DNA from: Hydrogenovibrio sp. UBA650
GTDB taxonomy: Bacteria > Pseudomonadota > Gammaproteobacteria > Thiomicrospirales > Thiomicrospiraceae
Length of the DNA: 16,309 bases
NCBI GenBank assembly: GCA_002299245.1
Contig: DBOI01000039.1
Span: forward strand, 1,888-18,196
Reading direction: 5' to 3'
Made by a program: the position numbers and the translations under genes. This document shows positions 7,258 through 14,827 of the stretch, in pieces. Each line of letters begins with the position of its first letter. The stretch's first letter is position 1. Below the pieces are notes generated by a model that ran no database searches, had not been told where the DNA came from, and saw only the letters and a program-made list of their open reading frames with translations.

Positions 7258-7880
7258 AATTTAACCCCTTGAAGTGCTCTTTTAATAATAGACTCTAAAG
7301 TTAACCCCTCTTCAAAAGCAGCGTTAACCATCTTTTCAGCTTGATTTTGTTTGTATCCTAAAGCAATCAATGCGTCACATGCTGAATGTTGTATTGAGGT
7401 CATAGTTACAGTCTGTTGAGCTGATGCAGTACTGCTTTCATTTGTTGGTTCATAACCCAGTACCCCAGATTCAACAATCGGCTTCAGGCGGTCTCGCATC
7501 TCAATTTGCAATCGTTCTGCGGTTTTTTTACCAACACCAGGAATTCTAGTAAGTGCAGCTATATCGCCGCTGTCAACATTGCTGCAAAACTCTTGCACTG
7601 ACATTGCTGAAAGAACCCCTAATGCCATTTTGGCGCCGACACCATTAACTTTTATGAGTGTTTTAAATAAAACTCTCTCAGACTCTGTAGCAAACCCAAA
7701 CAACAACATTGCATCTTCACGAACATGCATATGGGTGAGAATTGTTACCTCTTCAGTCGCGGATTCTAACTGATAAAAGCTTGACATAGGCGCTTCAACT
7801 TCATAGCCAACGCCATTGACATCAATCAGTAACATCGGCGGCTGTTTTTGCACGAGGTTACCGCGTAAAAAACCGATCAT
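7254..7880 (-). CDS. ruvA: Holliday junction DNA-binding protein RuvA
   Basis: RuvA forms the tetramer that clamps the Holliday junction and recruits RuvB. The 208-residue product begins MIGFLRG, the standard RuvA N-terminus. An upstream in-frame ATG at 7976 would add 32 non-family residues that overlap ruvC, so I reject it. Domains are an N-terminal OB fold (1-62), a tandem helix-hairpin-helix domain with VNGVGAKMA (78-86) and IPGVGKKTA (113-121), a variable Ser/Thr-rich linker (about 140-162), and a C-terminal RuvB-binding helical domain (163-208). It starts 1 base after the ruvC stop and overlaps ruvB by 4 bases. Confidence 0.97.
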   Translation of the reverse strand: MIGFLRGNLVQKQPPMLLIDVNGVGYEVEAPMSSFYQLESATEEVTILTHMHVREDAMLLFGFATESERVLFKTLIKVNGVGAKMALGVLSAMSVQEFCSNVDSGDIAALTRIPGVGKKTAERLQIEMRDRLKPIVESGVLGYEPTNESSTASAQQTVTMTSIQHSACDALIALGYKQNQAEKMVNAAFEEGLTLESIIKRALQGVKL

Positions 7881-7881
7881 T

Positions 7882-8400
7882 TTAAAATTTGCTTCCTTTA
7901 GAAATCTTCTCAGGGTCAACCCCGAGCGACATATATCGATCATGGCAGAGCGCTGCAGCCAGAGCATCAGCAGCATCTTCTTGCGGGCTTTCAGTTAGCT
8001 TTAATAGGTTTTCAACCATAAACTGAACCTGTTCCTTGCCTGCATGACCTTTGCCAACAATGGTACTTTTAATCTGAGTTGGCGTGTACTCCATAATATC
8101 AACATCTTTTAATGCGGCAGCACAGAGAATAACGCCTCTAGCCTGCCCAAGTGTTATTGCTGATTTTGGGTTTTTGTAAACAAATACTTTTTCAATCGCC
8201 ACAACATCGGGTTGATATTGTTCGATTATTTGAATCACCGATTCAAATATATTCTTTAAGCGCTGCGCACCACTGAATTTCTCAACCCGTATCACACCAC
8301 TGACCAAATATTTAGGGCTATATCGCCCCGATTCAATCAGACCAAACCCGGTTTTACGAGAACCGGGATCGATGCCTAAAATACGCTTTAGTTTTGCCAA
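7882..8400 (-). CDS. ruvC: Crossover junction endodeoxyribonuclease RuvC
   Basis: RuvC is the Mg-dependent resolvase that cuts Holliday junctions symmetrically. The 172-residue protein has the RNase H-like fold motifs ILGIDPGSRKTGFG (7-20), VVAIEKVFV (66-74) and EDAADA (141-146), giving the catalytic acidic set Asp11, Glu70, Asp142 and Asp145. The start is a TTG. No ATG or GTG lies between it and the in-frame TGA three codons upstream, and the ribosome-binding site is weak. The nadA terminator ends only about 20 bases upstream, leaving almost no room for a separate promoter. Confidence 0.96.
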   Translation of the reverse strand: MAKLKRILGIDPGSRKTGFGLIESGRYSPKYLVSGVIRVEKFSGAQRLKNIFESVIQIIEQYQPDVVAIEKVFVYKNPKSAITLGQARGVILCAAALKDVDIMEYTPTQIKSTIVGKGHAGKEQVQFMVENLLKLTESPQEDAADALAAALCHDRYMSLGVDPEKISKGSKF

Positions 8401-8420
8401 ATTTCGTATTCACTTAAATT

Positions 8421-8444
8421 AAAAAAGCGGGCATAAACCCGCTT
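8421..8444 (-). terminator. Intrinsic terminator after nadA
   Basis: On the minus strand a 7-bp stem AAGCGGG/CCCGCTT with a 6-base loop runs directly into a T tract (TTTTTT, including the stem end). It starts 8 bases after the nadA stop and ends about 20 bases before the ruvC start, so it separates the aspS-nadA transcript from ruvC, fully or partly. Confidence 0.85.
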
Positions 8445-8452
8445 GATAAAAA

Positions 8453-9529
8453 TCAACTTGCAACCTTGACCAGACCCGCTTGCCTTGAAAAATCGAGCAT
8501 TCTCTCCAATGAGCGTAGAGCTTTAATCCGCACTTGCTCCTCAACAAAGACTTCACCACTACGATTTTTCAAACAATCTCGCAAATTTTGCAGGCCATTC
8601 ATCGCCATCCAAGGGCAGTGAGCACAACTATTACAACTTTGCGTTTTACTTCCTGTCGGCGCTATATAGAGTTTTTTGCCTGGAGCCATCTGTTGCATTT
8701 TGTAAAAAATACCGTAATCAGTTGCAACAATAAACTCTTTATCAGGCATAGAGGTTACCGCCCCTAACAGAACTTTAGTTGAACCGACGACATCGGCGAC
8801 ATCAACCACATCAGCAGGAGATTCCGGATGCACCAGAATTTTAGCTTTGGGGTGCTGTTTTTTCAGGCGTTGCAACTCAAAGGTTTTAAATTCATCGTGA
8901 ACTATACAGTGCCCCTGCCAGCGAATCATATCAATGCCGGTCTCTTTCTGAATCCAGTGACCTAGATGCCGATCAGGAGCCCATATAAGCTTTTCACCCT
9001 TCTCCTTTAGGTGGCGCACGATTTGCAGAGCATTTCCAGAGGTTACTACCCAGTCGGCTATCGCCTTAACTTCTGCACTGGTATTGGCATAAACCAATAC
9101 AGTGCGATCTGGGTGCTGAGCACAAAATTTGGCAAACTCATCTGCAGGACAACCCACATCCAATGAACAGGTTGCATCAAGGTCTGGCATAAGAACGGTT
9201 TTTTCTGGGCTCAACATTTTGGAAGTCTCACCCATAAAACGCACTCCACAAACCACTAGCATATCGGCATCTGACTGGGCACCAAAATTTGCCATTTCCA
9301 GGGAGTCGGCAACCGTTCCACCGGTCTCTTCGGCTAGAGCCTGTAAATCATCATCAACGTAATAGTGTGCGACAAGCTGTGCATTATTCTCTTTAAGGAG
9401 CTGCTTAATCTCCGTTTTTAATAACTCTTTTTCAGTGTTATTTAACCAGGGTTGTGTTGGCGCAGACGCAGCAAGGCTTTGAATCCTAGATTCAAGTTGT
9501 CCTGGAATTTCAATAGCTTGTTGCGCCAT
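8453..9529 (-). CDS. nadA: Quinolinate synthase NadA
   Basis: NadA is the [4Fe-4S] enzyme that condenses iminoaspartate with dihydroxyacetone phosphate to quinolinate in de novo NAD synthesis. The 358-residue protein carries the three cluster ligands at Cys121, Cys208 and Cys305, spaced exactly as in E. coli NadA (113, 200 and 297). Other family segments are AHYYVDDDLQ (54-63), DSLEMA (75-80), APDRHLG (184-190) and VHPESP (233-238). It lies 39 bases after aspS and ends in a terminator, so it is probably the last gene of the DUF502-aspS-nadA unit. The partner nadB is not in the window. Confidence 0.98.
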   Translation of the reverse strand: MAQQAIEIPGQLESRIQSLAASAPTQPWLNNTEKELLKTEIKQLLKENNAQLVAHYYVDDDLQALAEETGGTVADSLEMANFGAQSDADMLVVCGVRFMGETSKMLSPEKTVLMPDLDATCSLDVGCPADEFAKFCAQHPDRTVLVYANTSAEVKAIADWVVTSGNALQIVRHLKEKGEKLIWAPDRHLGHWIQKETGIDMIRWQGHCIVHDEFKTFELQRLKKQHPKAKILVHPESPADVVDVADVVGSTKVLLGAVTSMPDKEFIVATDYGIFYKMQQMAPGKKLYIAPTGSKTQSCNSCAHCPWMAMNGLQNLRDCLKNRSGEVFVEEQVRIKALRSLERMLDFSRQAGLVKVAS

Positions 9530-9568
9530 ACTAAAGTGCTCTCAAAACCTACTTACTACTATCTCTAA

Positions 9569-11347
9569 TCACTCACCACGAACCGGCTTACGGAAACGTA
9601 GAGCCAACTCTTGAAGTTGAGCGTTATCAACCATACCCGGTGCTTCTGTTAGAAGACAGGCTGCTGACTGTGTTTTCGGGAAGGCGATTACATCGCGAAT
9701 CGACTCAATATCACCCAAGATCATAACTAGTCGATCTAGACCAAACGCCATACCGGCATGCGGAGGACAACCATATTTTAGAGCGTTTAGAAGGAAACCA
9801 AACTTATCGGCTGCTTCCTCATCTGAAATACCCAGCATCTTAAGAACTGCGGCCTGCATTGCACTATCGTGAATACGTACAGATCCACCACCAACTTCAA
9901 GACCATTAATTACCAGGTCATAAGCTCTAGATAGCATTTGATGCGGTTCATCATGATTTAATATCTCTTCTGTAGTCGCTTTTGGTTGAGTAAATGGGTG
10001 GTGAATCGCAGTCATACGTGCAGTCTCCTCATCTTCCTCAAACATTGGGAAATCAACAACCCAAACCGGCGCAAAACGGCCATTTACCATACCAAGATCT
10101 TCACCAATCTTAACGCGAAGAGCACCAAGCGCTTCATTTACAACTTTAGATTTATCGGCACCAAAGAAGACGATATCACCATCCTTAGCACCAACACGAT
10201 CCATGATTTCCATCACTTGGTCAGGGAAGAACTTTACAATCGGAGATTGAAGGCCATCTATACCAGCCGAGAGATCATTTACTTTGATGTAAGCTAGACC
10301 TTTAGCGCCATAAATCCCAACAAACTTAGTGTACTCATCAATCTCTTTACGACTCATAGTGCCGCCGCCTGGCACTTTCAAAGCCGCTACACGGCCACGC
10401 GGATCTTTTGCTGGCCCAGCAAATACTTTGAACTCAATATCCTGTAATAGGTCGGCAACATCAACCAACTGCATATCAATACGTAAATCTGGACGATCAA
10501 TACCATACTTCTCGATCGCTTCTGAATATGGCATGCGCGGGAAATCACCATCAAACTCAAAACCAATCGTTTCTTGGAAGATTGTTTTTACCAGGCCTTC
10601 CATGACTTCCATTACCTGCTCTTCAGTCATGAAAGAAGTTTCGATATCCAGCTGAGTAAATTCAGGCTGACGATCAGCACGCAGATCTTCATCGCGGAAA
10701 CAGCGAGTAATTTGATAGTAACGGTCAAAACCAGACATCATTAATAACTGCTTAAACAGCTGCGGAGATTGTGGTAGAGCGAAAAATTTATTCGCATGAG
10801 TTCGGCTCGGAACCAGGTAATCGCGCGCGCCTTCAGGTGTTGATTTAGTCAAGATTGGCGTTTCAATATCCATGAAACGGTTATCATCAAGGAAACGACG
10901 CATTGAACGAGTCACCTTATAACGCAACATCAAAGTTTGTTGCATCTCTTCACGACGCAGGTCTAGATAGCGATACTTGAGGCGAGTCTCTTCACCGACA
11001 TTTTTCTCATCCAACTGAAATGGAATCGGCTCAGCCATACTCAGCACATTCAGGTCTTCGGCAACAATTTCAATTTTACCGGTCACCATATTTGGGTTAA
11101 TGGTCTCATCGGTTCTGGCAATTACTTTACCGGTAATCTGCAATACACACTCTGCGCGCAAGCGTTCTGCTTTAGCAAACTTTTCATCGGCATCTGGGTT
11201 AACAACAACCTGAACCAAACCATCGCGATCACGCAAATCTATAAAAATAACACCACCATGATCACGGCGGCGATGAACCCAACCAGCTACAGTAACACTT
11301 TGATCAATAAACTCTTCTGTAACTTGCCCACAATAATGTGTACGCAT
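9569..11347 (-). CDS. aspS: Aspartate--tRNA ligase AspS, bacterial type
   Basis: AspS is a class IIb aminoacyl-tRNA synthetase acting in the cytosol. The 592-residue protein has an N-terminal OB-fold anticodon-binding domain (about 1-105), the class II catalytic core with motif 2 FRDEDLRADRQPEF (217-230) and motif 3 AGMAFGLDRLVM (531-542), and the bacterial GAD insertion (about 285-425). HHPFTQPK (449-456) lies in the catalytic core. Length is typical. His30 in RRRDHGG aligns with the His31 that marks non-discriminating AspRS in Pseudomonas aeruginosa, so this enzyme may also charge tRNA-Asn for GatCAB amidation. That is inference. The ATG start has an upstream AAGG, and the gene follows the DUF502 gene after 20 bases. 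Confidence 0.98.
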   Translation of the reverse strand: MRTHYCGQVTEEFIDQSVTVAGWVHRRRDHGGVIFIDLRDRDGLVQVVVNPDADEKFAKAERLRAECVLQITGKVIARTDETINPNMVTGKIEIVAEDLNVLSMAEPIPFQLDEKNVGEETRLKYRYLDLRREEMQQTLMLRYKVTRSMRRFLDDNRFMDIETPILTKSTPEGARDYLVPSRTHANKFFALPQSPQLFKQLLMMSGFDRYYQITRCFRDEDLRADRQPEFTQLDIETSFMTEEQVMEVMEGLVKTIFQETIGFEFDGDFPRMPYSEAIEKYGIDRPDLRIDMQLVDVADLLQDIEFKVFAGPAKDPRGRVAALKVPGGGTMSRKEIDEYTKFVGIYGAKGLAYIKVNDLSAGIDGLQSPIVKFFPDQVMEIMDRVGAKDGDIVFFGADKSKVVNEALGALRVKIGEDLGMVNGRFAPVWVVDFPMFEEDEETARMTAIHHPFTQPKATTEEILNHDEPHQMLSRAYDLVINGLEVGGGSVRIHDSAMQAAVLKMLGISDEEAADKFGFLLNALKYGCPPHAGMAFGLDRLVMILGDIESIRDVIAFPKTQSAACLLTEAPGMVDNAQLQELALRFRKPVRGE

Positions 11348-11367
11348 AATGCTTACTTACCTTTAAA

Positions 11368-12024
11368 TTATTTTTTTAAATTCTGTTCTTTTTCATTGGC
11401 GGATTCTGCCAACAAATAGGAGTGTTGGTCTGGCACAACAACACCGCCTGATATCAACATTTTGAGAGCATCATCCACATTCAATGACAACTCTTTTATT
11501 TCGGTTTTTGAAGCCATAATAAAAAAACCGGATGTTGGGTTGGGGGTGGTTGGAACAAATAAGTTCACCACATCTTCCAAATCTGTTTTTGACTGGGCTT
11601 CACCTTTACTGGTACTGGTCTGAAAAGCCAGTGTCCACAAACCTTTCCTTGGGTACTCTATCAGATAGACCTTCTCAAACGTTTGCTCTCCCGAACCAAA
11701 AACAGCTTCAGTTATTTGCTTCACTGCCTGGTAAATCGAACGTACCAATGGGATCTTAGCTAGAAACGATTCCCACAAGTTCACCACTTTGCCGCCAATC
11801 AAGTTAGCGGCAAAAAAACCAGTCAGTAGAATAAGAATCAGGGATACAATCAGGCCAATCCCTGGCACATCTACACCAAGCAAATTTTCTGGTCGATAAG
11901 AGACAGGAATCAGCAGTAGGGTTTTATCAAAAAGATCAATCAAGAACTTTATGACAAAAATAGTTACCCCTAAAGGTAACCAGACTAATAAACCTGCAAT
12001 TAAATAGCGTTTAAAAAACGACAC
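11368..12024 (-). CDS. DUF502 family inner-membrane protein
   Basis: This is a 218-residue membrane protein of the DUF502 family, whose function is not established. Two hydrophobic helices are visible (about 7-32 and 53-77), followed by a soluble domain with the family segments AKIPLVRSIYQAVKQ (89-103), VYLIEYPRKGLWTLAF (119-134) and FVPTTPNPTSGFF (156-168). The tail (about 205-218) is short, charged and Lys/Glu-rich. The start is GTG with a GGTGA-like ribosome-binding site. It heads the minus-strand run and is followed 20 bases later by aspS. A DUF502 gene next to aspS recurs in gammaproteobacteria, as I recall, and suggests co-transcription. A promoter is visible about 50 bases upstream. 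Confidence 0.9.
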   Translation of the reverse strand: MSFFKRYLIAGLLVWLPLGVTIFVIKFLIDLFDKTLLLIPVSYRPENLLGVDVPGIGLIVSLILILLTGFFAANLIGGKVVNLWESFLAKIPLVRSIYQAVKQITEAVFGSGEQTFEKVYLIEYPRKGLWTLAFQTSTSKGEAQSKTDLEDVVNLFVPTTPNPTSGFFIMASKTEIKELSLNVDDALKMLISGGVVVPDQHSYLLAESANEKEQNLKK

Positions 12025-12071
12025 TGTTCACCCGAAAAAGGCCATTAGCCAATATTCAAAAACAAACGTAC

Positions 12072-12098
12072 ATTATAAAGAAACTGCGGCTGTTTTAA
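12072..12098 (-). promoter_or_regulatory. Candidate promoter for the DUF502-aspS-nadA unit
   Basis: A perfect -10 TATAAT (12072-12077, minus strand) lies 47 bases before the GTG start. The best -35 is TTAAAA (12093-12098) at a short 15-base spacing, so the -35 is weak. No other good promoter is visible on this strand in the 229-base gap to pilD. Confidence 0.5.
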
Positions 12099-12253
12099 CA
12101 CCAGAACCAGGCTATTTTTTATTGATTTTTAATCGCTTTTTCAAGGCATTTAAAAACAAAGGCTTAGGAACCAGATTTTTTAACAAAAACCACAATCCTT
12201 TTCGCGTTTTTTTGGTAGAGTTTGGCTAATCAAATAGCCCCAATGGAAAACCG

Positions 12254-13045
12254 ATGCAATCAATAAGCACAGCCGAACTTCTTTTTTACAGTGCAATCCT
12301 TGGCCTGATAGTCGGCAGCTTTCTCTCAATGCTTACATGGCGGCTCCCCCGCTTATTACTTGCGGGCGAAGAAAACTGGTTAAAACCGATTAGCGTTGGT
12401 GGTTCAAAATGCCCACAATGCGACAGTGAAATACCATGGTATAAATTAATCCCCCTTTTTAGCTGGGTCCTATCCAAGGGAAAATGTCATAACAAAAACT
12501 GTGACAGCACAATCTCAATCAGATACCCACTGATAGAGATAGCTACGGCAAGCTTGACCGCATTATCAATGTGGAAATTCGGCTTAAACATTGAAGGTAT
12601 AGCTGCTACATTATTCAGCTGGATTCTAATCGCTATATTTATTGTTGATTGGGAACATCAACTAATTCTAGACATATTTAGCCTACCACTCTTGTGGCTT
12701 GGCCTGTTATTTAACACACAAAACCTGTTTATTTCGCCAGTAGACGCCATTTGGGGAGCTGCGGTAGGATATCTACTTCTCTGGCTTGTTTACCACCTAT
12801 TTAAAATATTTACCGGCAAAGAGGGAATGGGCTATGGGGACTTTAAACTATTGGCTGCTTTAGGTGCCTGGCTTGGGGTTTTGGCACTGCCGCAAATAAT
12901 CCTTATCGCAGCACTTAGTAGCATCCTCATAACCTTAATTGGAATAGCATTAAAACAACGCGACAAGAACACGCCAATGGCATTTGGCCCTTTTCTAGCA
13001 ATAGCCGGCTGGATCGCTCTTTTTGCGGGACCAAATTTGATATAA
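12254..13045 (+). CDS. pilD: Type IV prepilin peptidase / N-methyltransferase PilD (A24 family)
   Basis: PilD is an inner-membrane aspartyl protease that cleaves the leader of type IV pilins and type II secretion pseudopilins and methylates the new N-terminus. The 263-residue protein has about seven to eight hydrophobic segments, an N-terminal cytoplasmic zinc domain with Cys53-Pro-Gln-Cys56 and Cys78/Cys83, the IEIA segment after it, catalytic aspartates within VDWEHQLILD (131-140), and the GxGD motif GYGD (193-196) in GMGYGDFKLLAALGAWLG. The second Cys pair is CX4C, where the family norm is CX2C. The ATG has a weak GGA ribosome-binding site, with a small 5-bp hairpin GGCTA/TAGCC (12224-12239) just ahead. 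It stands alone, without pilBC. Confidence 0.95.
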   Translation: MQSISTAELLFYSAILGLIVGSFLSMLTWRLPRLLLAGEENWLKPISVGGSKCPQCDSEIPWYKLIPLFSWVLSKGKCHNKNCDSTISIRYPLIEIATASLTALSMWKFGLNIEGIAATLFSWILIAIFIVDWEHQLILDIFSLPLLWLGLLFNTQNLFISPVDAIWGAAVGYLLLWLVYHLFKIFTGKEGMGYGDFKLLAALGAWLGVLALPQIILIAALSSILITLIGIALKQRDKNTPMAFGPFLAIAGWIALFAGPNLI

Positions 13046-13079
13046 AAAACTAATTAACAACCGTTTTTACGCACATAAA

Positions 13080-13115
13080 AAAAGCGTTTATAGGCTTAAG
13101 TCTATAAACGCTTTT
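13080..13115. terminator. Bidirectional intrinsic terminator between pilD and the DUF3579 gene
   Basis: A perfect 14-bp inverted repeat (AAAAGCGTTTATAG and its complement) surrounds an 8-base loop. A runs on the left and T runs on the right make it usable in both directions. It sits 34 bases after pilD and 23 bases after the DUF3579 stop, so it can end both convergent transcripts. Confidence 0.9.
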
Positions 13116-13138
13116 AACAGCAATCAATTACTAAAAAA

Positions 13139-13456
13139 TTAAGACCCTAGTTTAGATTCAACCAGCTCACATACCTGAGTCACCCTCAGACCATTACTCT
13201 TTACAAAGTTCATCACATACTGATACATACCTGGATTCTTAATCTCCAGCTCAGTATCAAGAACCAAGCACTTTTGGCCCTCATAAAGTTCCGGATGTAA
13301 CAAATCCGAATAGACTAAACGCTGCATATGATAGGTTGCTCCCATCGACGCTACCCTATCAATCCAATCACTAGGCCTGAACTTTCGGCCATCTTCAGTG
13401 TAGCCTTCAATAATGTATTTGCAGTGTTTCTTTTGCTCGCTCAAAACTTGACCCAC
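13139..13456 (-). CDS. DUF3579 family small protein, function unknown
   Basis: This is a 105-residue soluble protein with no signal or membrane segment. It resembles the DUF3579 family of beta- and gammaproteobacteria through IIEGYTEDGRKFRPSDWIDR (15-34) and the C-terminal MYQYVMNFVKSNGLRV (77-92). I recall no established function. Three cysteines (12, 63 and 96) are scattered and do not form a metal motif. The start used here is a GTG with no clear ribosome-binding site. A TTG four codons later is possible, and the conserved part begins after both. It is a single-gene unit, convergent with pilD across a shared terminator and divergent from aroG. Confidence 0.8.
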   Translation of the reverse strand: MGQVLSEQKKHCKYIIEGYTEDGRKFRPSDWIDRVASMGATYHMQRLVYSDLLHPELYEGQKCLVLDTELEIKNPGMYQYVMNFVKSNGLRVTQVCELVESKLGS

Positions 13457-13480
13457 AATTTAATTTTACAAAACTGATTT

Positions 13481-13509
13481 ATATTACCATAAAACAGTAC
13501 TATGAGTAA
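13481..13509 (-). promoter_or_regulatory. Weak candidate promoter for the DUF3579 gene
   Basis: On the minus strand TAATAT (13481-13486) is a plausible -10, with TTACTC (13504-13509) at 17-base spacing as a poor -35. The -35 overlaps the 10-bp palindrome GTAAGCTTAC (13506-13515), which could be an operator. Both boxes are weak. Confidence 0.3.
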
Positions 13510-13651
13510 GCTTACAGTGGTATTTTTTAAATACACACAGGTCCATTTTTTGGCAGAAAAATAATGTCTATAATTAATTCAAATAAAATACAAAAAAACC
13601 TGCTGATTTATTGATATTCAACAATTTGTTACAGCATTTAAAGGAATAAAG

Positions 13652-13660
13652 TGGCATAAT
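13652..13660 (+). promoter_or_regulatory. Candidate extended -10 promoter of aroG
   Basis: TGGCATAAT is a good extended -10 element (TGN plus CATAAT), with no convincing -35 at 16-18 bases. It would start transcription near 13667 and give an untranslated leader of about 78 bases. A weaker TATAAT at 13569-13574 has only a T tract as its -35. No obvious TyrR-type palindrome is visible. The rest of the 288-base gap between the DUF3579 gene and aroG is AT-rich and otherwise featureless. Confidence 0.45.
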
Positions 13661-13673
13661 ACTTGGTTTGATT

Positions 13674-13710
13674 TTCAGTGGTTATCCGCCAATCTTTGAA
13701 GCTCACTGAA
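13674..13710 (+). promoter_or_regulatory. Possible hairpin in the aroG leader
   Basis: A 7-bp inverted repeat TTCAGTG/CACTGAA (13674-13680 and 13704-13710) encloses a 23-base loop within the predicted aroG 5' leader. No Phe- or Trp-rich leader peptide and no terminator-like T run accompany it, so classical attenuation is not supported. Confidence 0.3.
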
Positions 13711-13744
13711 GTAATTCTCAAATTATTGATCAAGGTTTACATCG

Positions 13745-14818
13745 ATGACACAGCAGTATCAGACTGATGATTTACGTATTAAAAACATTACTGAAGTTCG
13801 CCCACCTCGTGACTTACATGAAGATTATCCAATCACAACAAAAGCGGCTCAAACAGTCTACGATACACGTCAACACATCCAAAACATTTTATCTGGACGC
13901 GATGACCGACTCCTTGTCGTAATTGGGCCTTGCTCTATTCATGATCCTGATGCTGCTCGTGAGTACGCTCAACGTTTGAAAGAACAAATTGAAAAATATG
14001 AAAATGAACTTCTAGTCGTTATGCGCATTTATTTTGAAAAGCCACGCACCACTGTTGGCTGGAAAGGCTTGATTAATGACCCTGACCTAAATGAATCTTT
14101 TGCGATCAATAAAGGTCTTGGGCTGGCACGAGAACTTCTCAGAGATATAAACGACATGGGCGTACCCGCTGCGACAGAATTTCTGGATCTTATATCTCCT
14201 CAATATATTGCTGACTTGGTTTCCTGGGGTGCAATCGGAGCGAGAACGACAGAGAGCCAAGGTCACCGCGAACTAGCTTCAGGCCTGTCGTGCCCTGTTG
14301 GCTTTAAAAACAGCACTGATGGAAGTTTCAAAATTGCCGTTGATGCAATTCGTGCTGCAAACAACCCTCACATATTTATGTCTCTCACCAAGGATGGACA
14401 CTCTGCGATTTTTGAAACAACTGGCAATCAAGATTGCCACGTTATTCTTCGTGGTGGCAATGATGGCCCCAACTATGAAGCAGAATACGTTGCAGATGCC
14501 GTTTCACAACTGCAATCCGCAGAAGTAGAAGACAAGTTAATGGTTGACTGCAGTCATGCTAACAGCAGTAAACAACATGAACGCCAACTTGTTGTTGCAG
14601 AGTCTATCGCTGACCAACTTGCTGGAGGAACGCCTTATATCATGGGCGCCATGGTAGAAAGCCATATTGTTGGCGGTCGCCAGGATGTTGAGCCAGGCAA
14701 ATCTCTAACTTATGGTCAAAGTATTACTGATGCCTGTTTAGATTGGGATGATAGCTTGAAAATCTTAGAGACCTTGGCAAAGGGTGTTGTTGCACGCCGT
14801 GAATTCAAGAATGACTAA
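13745..14818 (+). CDS. aroG: 3-deoxy-7-phosphoheptulonate (DAHP) synthase, class I, probably Phe-sensitive
   Basis: This enzyme condenses phosphoenolpyruvate and erythrose 4-phosphate to DAHP, the first step of the shikimate pathway. The 357-residue protein aligns with E. coli AroG almost throughout. Shared segments include LLVVIGPCSIHDP (56-68), FEKPRTTVGWKGLINDP (97-113), GAIGARTTESQ (162-172) and SHANSSKQ (270-277). The metal ligands are Cys63, His271, Glu305 and Asp329. The feedback-site Pro141 and Ser182 are kept. Ser213 in IFMSLTK sits where Ser (not Gly) marks Phe-sensitive enzymes in the yeast Aro3/Aro4 comparison, so Phe control is predicted. The ATG has an AAGG ribosome-binding site 9 bases upstream. 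It ends 9 bases from the convergent thiL. Confidence 0.95.
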   Translation: MTQQYQTDDLRIKNITEVRPPRDLHEDYPITTKAAQTVYDTRQHIQNILSGRDDRLLVVIGPCSIHDPDAAREYAQRLKEQIEKYENELLVVMRIYFEKPRTTVGWKGLINDPDLNESFAINKGLGLARELLRDINDMGVPAATEFLDLISPQYIADLVSWGAIGARTTESQGHRELASGLSCPVGFKNSTDGSFKIAVDAIRAANNPHIFMSLTKDGHSAIFETTGNQDCHVILRGGNDGPNYEAEYVADAVSQLQSAEVEDKLMVDCSHANSSKQHERQLVVAESIADQLAGGTPYIMGAMVESHIVGGRQDVEPGKSLTYGQSITDACLDWDDSLKILETLAKGVVARREFKND

Positions 14819-14827
14819 TTGCTCTAT

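Noticed and set aside
7881..7976. N-terminal extension of RuvA from an ATG at 7976
   Set aside because: RuvA proteins begin at MIGFLRG (7880). The extra 32 residues are out of character and are read from within ruvC in another frame.
9986..10655. Plus-strand open frames opposite aspS
   Set aside because: They are shadows of a fully conserved aspS reading frame.
12243..12266. Seven-codon frame (ATG at 12243, TAA) overlapping the pilD start, as a possible upstream regulatory peptide
   Set aside because: It has no ribosome-binding site and its codons show no regulatory pattern.
13561..13611. Short plus-strand frame upstream of aroG as an attenuator leader peptide
   Set aside because: The 16-residue reading lacks clustered Phe, Tyr or Trp codons and no terminator follows.
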